Origin: Flavobacterium sp.
GTDB taxonomy: Bacteria > Bacteroidota > Bacteroidia > Flavobacteriales > Flavobacteriaceae
DNA: 64,000 bases
Reading direction: 5' to 3'
Assembly: GCF_027484205.1 (NCBI RefSeq)
Contig: NZ_JAIXUB010000013.1
Location: 124,001 to 188,000 of the forward strand
The position numbers and the translations under genes were made by a program. The notes under the pieces are model-generated. The model did no database searches, was not told the origin of the DNA, and was given only the letters and a program-made list of their open reading frames with translations. Shown here in pieces: positions 62,829 through 64,000 of this stretch (the stretch's first letter is position 1; every line of letters starts with the position of its first letter).

Positions 62829-64000
62829 ATGAAAAAAAAGGTACAATTAGTTGAGGAAAATATTGATGTAAGTGAGTCAAAAAAAACGGTAAGTTTTATA
62901 ATAGTTTTATTGTTGCTTTTGTATTTATCGGTTGATTTTTTGCCAAAGTTTTCAGCACTAGATATCTCTGGCATTCAATGGGTTTTCATTTCTGTCATCA
63001 ATATTTGTGTTGGTACTTTTATTTACTTCAATAAAAAAGAAACTTTAGAATTTAATTCTGTCAAATTAAATAAAGTATCGCTTTTATATTTGATTTTTAC
63101 TGCAATATGTGGAATTTCAATTTTTGTTGCTCAAAATAAAATCGAAGGAATTGTATCGTTTGTAAAATTACTAACTACAGCTACTTCTGTATTCTTACTT
63201 AGCATTTTAGCACAAAAAAAGTCATCTCATTTTTTAACTTTTTCAGTCGCAGTTTCTATCATATTATTTTACCAATCGTTTATGATATTTGTAAAATATT
63301 ATAGTTCCATAAACGTATTGAGTTTTGAACAGATAAATTCAATTTTATCAGGAAATACGGGAAACAAAAACGTATTAGCTTCTGTGTTTGCACTTAAAAT
63401 TCCTTTCGCTATTTATTGTTTTTTTCATTACAATAACATTAAAAGATATTTCTTTTTGCTTACAATTTTTTTAAGCACAATAGTGATTTTTATAACCGAA
63501 TCGAGAACTAACTTAATCAGTGTAAGTTTATTTTTAATCGCTCTGGTTGGGTTTCTGGTAATTTCGAAACAATTGAAATCAAATTTGAAAAATTTTGCTT
63601 TGCTCCTATTAACAGTAATTATTTCATATTCATTTGTAAATCTAAAATTTGCTTCTAAAAAATCTGAAAATCCAACAGAACTTGTTGCTTCAAACAATAA
63701 TTTGACTTCAAAAAAAGAAGATATTTCAGGAAATCGTTTTTCGCTTTGGGAAAATACTTTTCAAATAGCTAAAGAAAATCCAATTCTAGGAAAAGGACTT
63801 GGAAGCTACAAAATTGAGTCAATACCTTATGAAAGTAAGCATAGAAACTATTGGGCAATTTCAAAACAGTCACACAATGACTTTCTACAAATTGCTGCTG
63901 AAACTGGTTTTATAAATATGTTGGTCTATTTATTGATTTTCTTTTTAGCTGTTTTTTATAGTTTTAAAACAGTAACAAATAAAGAAAACTCTGAAGAACA
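62829..64000 (+). CDS. O-antigen ligase/Wzy-family membrane protein, partial
   Basis: ATG at 62829 opens a frame of 390 codons that runs off the right edge, so the ORF track omits it. About nine or more membrane helices are visible in the hydrophobic first part. The Wzy_C region follows (SLWENTFQIAKENPILGKGLGSYK, SHNDFLQIAAETGF). These proteins ligate or polymerise polysaccharide chains at the periplasmic face of the inner membrane. Which glycan is involved cannot be told. The minus-strand ORF at 63428-63697 is a shadow of this gene. Confidence 0.85.
   Translation, partial: MKKKVQLVEENIDVSESKKTVSFIIVLLLLLYLSVDFLPKFSALDISGIQWVFISVINICVGTFIYFNKKETLEFNSVKLNKVSLLYLIFTAICGISIFVAQNKIEGIVSFVKLLTTATSVFLLSILAQKKSSHFLTFSVAVSIILFYQSFMIFVKYYSSINVLSFEQINSILSGNTGNKNVLASVFALKIPFAIYCFFHYNNIKRYFFLLTIFLSTIVIFITESRTNLISVSLFLIALVGFLVISKQLKSNLKNFALLLLTVIISYSFVNLKFASKKSENPTELVASNNNLTSKKEDISGNRFSLWENTFQIAKENPILGKGLGSYKIESIPYESKHRNYWAISKQSHNDFLQIAAETGFINMLVYLLIFFLAVFYSFKTVTNKENSEE

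Noticed and set aside
63428-63697. Minus-strand 89-aa ORF near the right edge
   Set aside because: It is antisense to the open O-antigen ligase-type gene starting at 62829, whose frame runs to the window end.
1-64000. CRISPR array, tRNA or rRNA genes, insertion sequences, prophage
   Set aside because: No regularly spaced direct repeats, cloverleaf-like or rRNA-like segments, transposase or phage structural genes were recognised by reading both strands.

Overview
This 64 kb window looks like chromosomal DNA of a Flavobacteriaceae bacterium, most probably Flavobacterium or a close relative. The DNA is very AT-rich. Intergenic regions carry the Bacteroidota -7 promoter element TAnnTTTG. Secreted proteins end in type IX secretion (T9SS) type A sorting domains, and a PorX-type response regulator with a PglZ domain is present. 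Many small families are ones I associate with this group (DUF6155, DUF2452, TIGR03643, DUF3817, a fused LpxC/FabZ). No rRNA, tRNA, CRISPR array, prophage or insertion sequence was recognised.

Layout. (1) 1-4.7 kb is an accessory island on the minus strand: a cut-off unknown gene, a two-gene Hachiman-type anti-phage locus (HamA nuclease plus HamB helicase) and a CBS-domain protein with a HEPN-like C-terminus. Diverged repeats separate them, so the stretch looks like a cassette array. (2) 4.8-17 kb is mostly ordinary: an SGNH hydrolase, a cNMP/CBS/DUF294 signalling protein with a degenerate DEDD exonuclease partner, a helicase, DUF6155, a mechanosensitive channel, a thioesterase, an OmpA protein, a HisB-like phosphatase and membrane proteins. 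(3) 17-22.5 kb is a six-gene operon: thioredoxin, ApbE flavin transferase, DUF4266 lipoprotein, DUF3570 outer-membrane-type protein, response regulator, histidine kinase. A VIT/CCC1-type metal transporter lies downstream. A 15-bp palindrome TTAAG-N5-CTTAA occurs three times before the operon and twice before the transporter gene, which suggests one regulon.

(4) 22.5-27.5 kb holds an LTA-synthase-like sulfatase, a VWA membrane protein and fabG. (5) 27.6-33.3 kb encodes an ECF sigma factor, a small anti-sigma-like membrane protein, a CpxP/Spy-like protein, an MbnP-MbnH pair (copper protein and di-haem partner), a YHYH protein exported by T9SS, and a second di-haem peroxidase. Two identical-spacing ECF-type promoters (CGCAAGAA-N14-CGTCTAA) precede the two blocks of target genes, so this reads as a self-contained metal or envelope stress regulon. 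(6) 33.4-41 kb contains sucD and the lipid A cluster (lpxD, lpxC/fabZ, lpxA, efp, a second LpxD-like gene) and an HD phosphohydrolase.

(7) 41-54 kb contains an M13 peptidase, a 2021-residue secreted zincin-like T9SS cargo protein, a lipoprotein, porX, tsaE, alanine dehydrogenase and a small membrane protein. (8) 54-62.7 kb contains proline dehydrogenase and a DNA photorepair cluster: TIGR03643, DUF2452, flavin reductase, a first photolyase/cryptochrome, an overlooked 47-aa DUF2256 gene, an iron-sulfur photolyase, a cryptochrome-DASH-like protein and a DUF2867-type SDR. Its promoter is covered by TTGTTTAA-like repeats. (9) The window ends inside an O-antigen ligase/Wzy-type gene that the ORF track omits. 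No gene-free stretch exceeds 300 bp. Several intergenic gaps contain REP-like imperfect inverted repeats.
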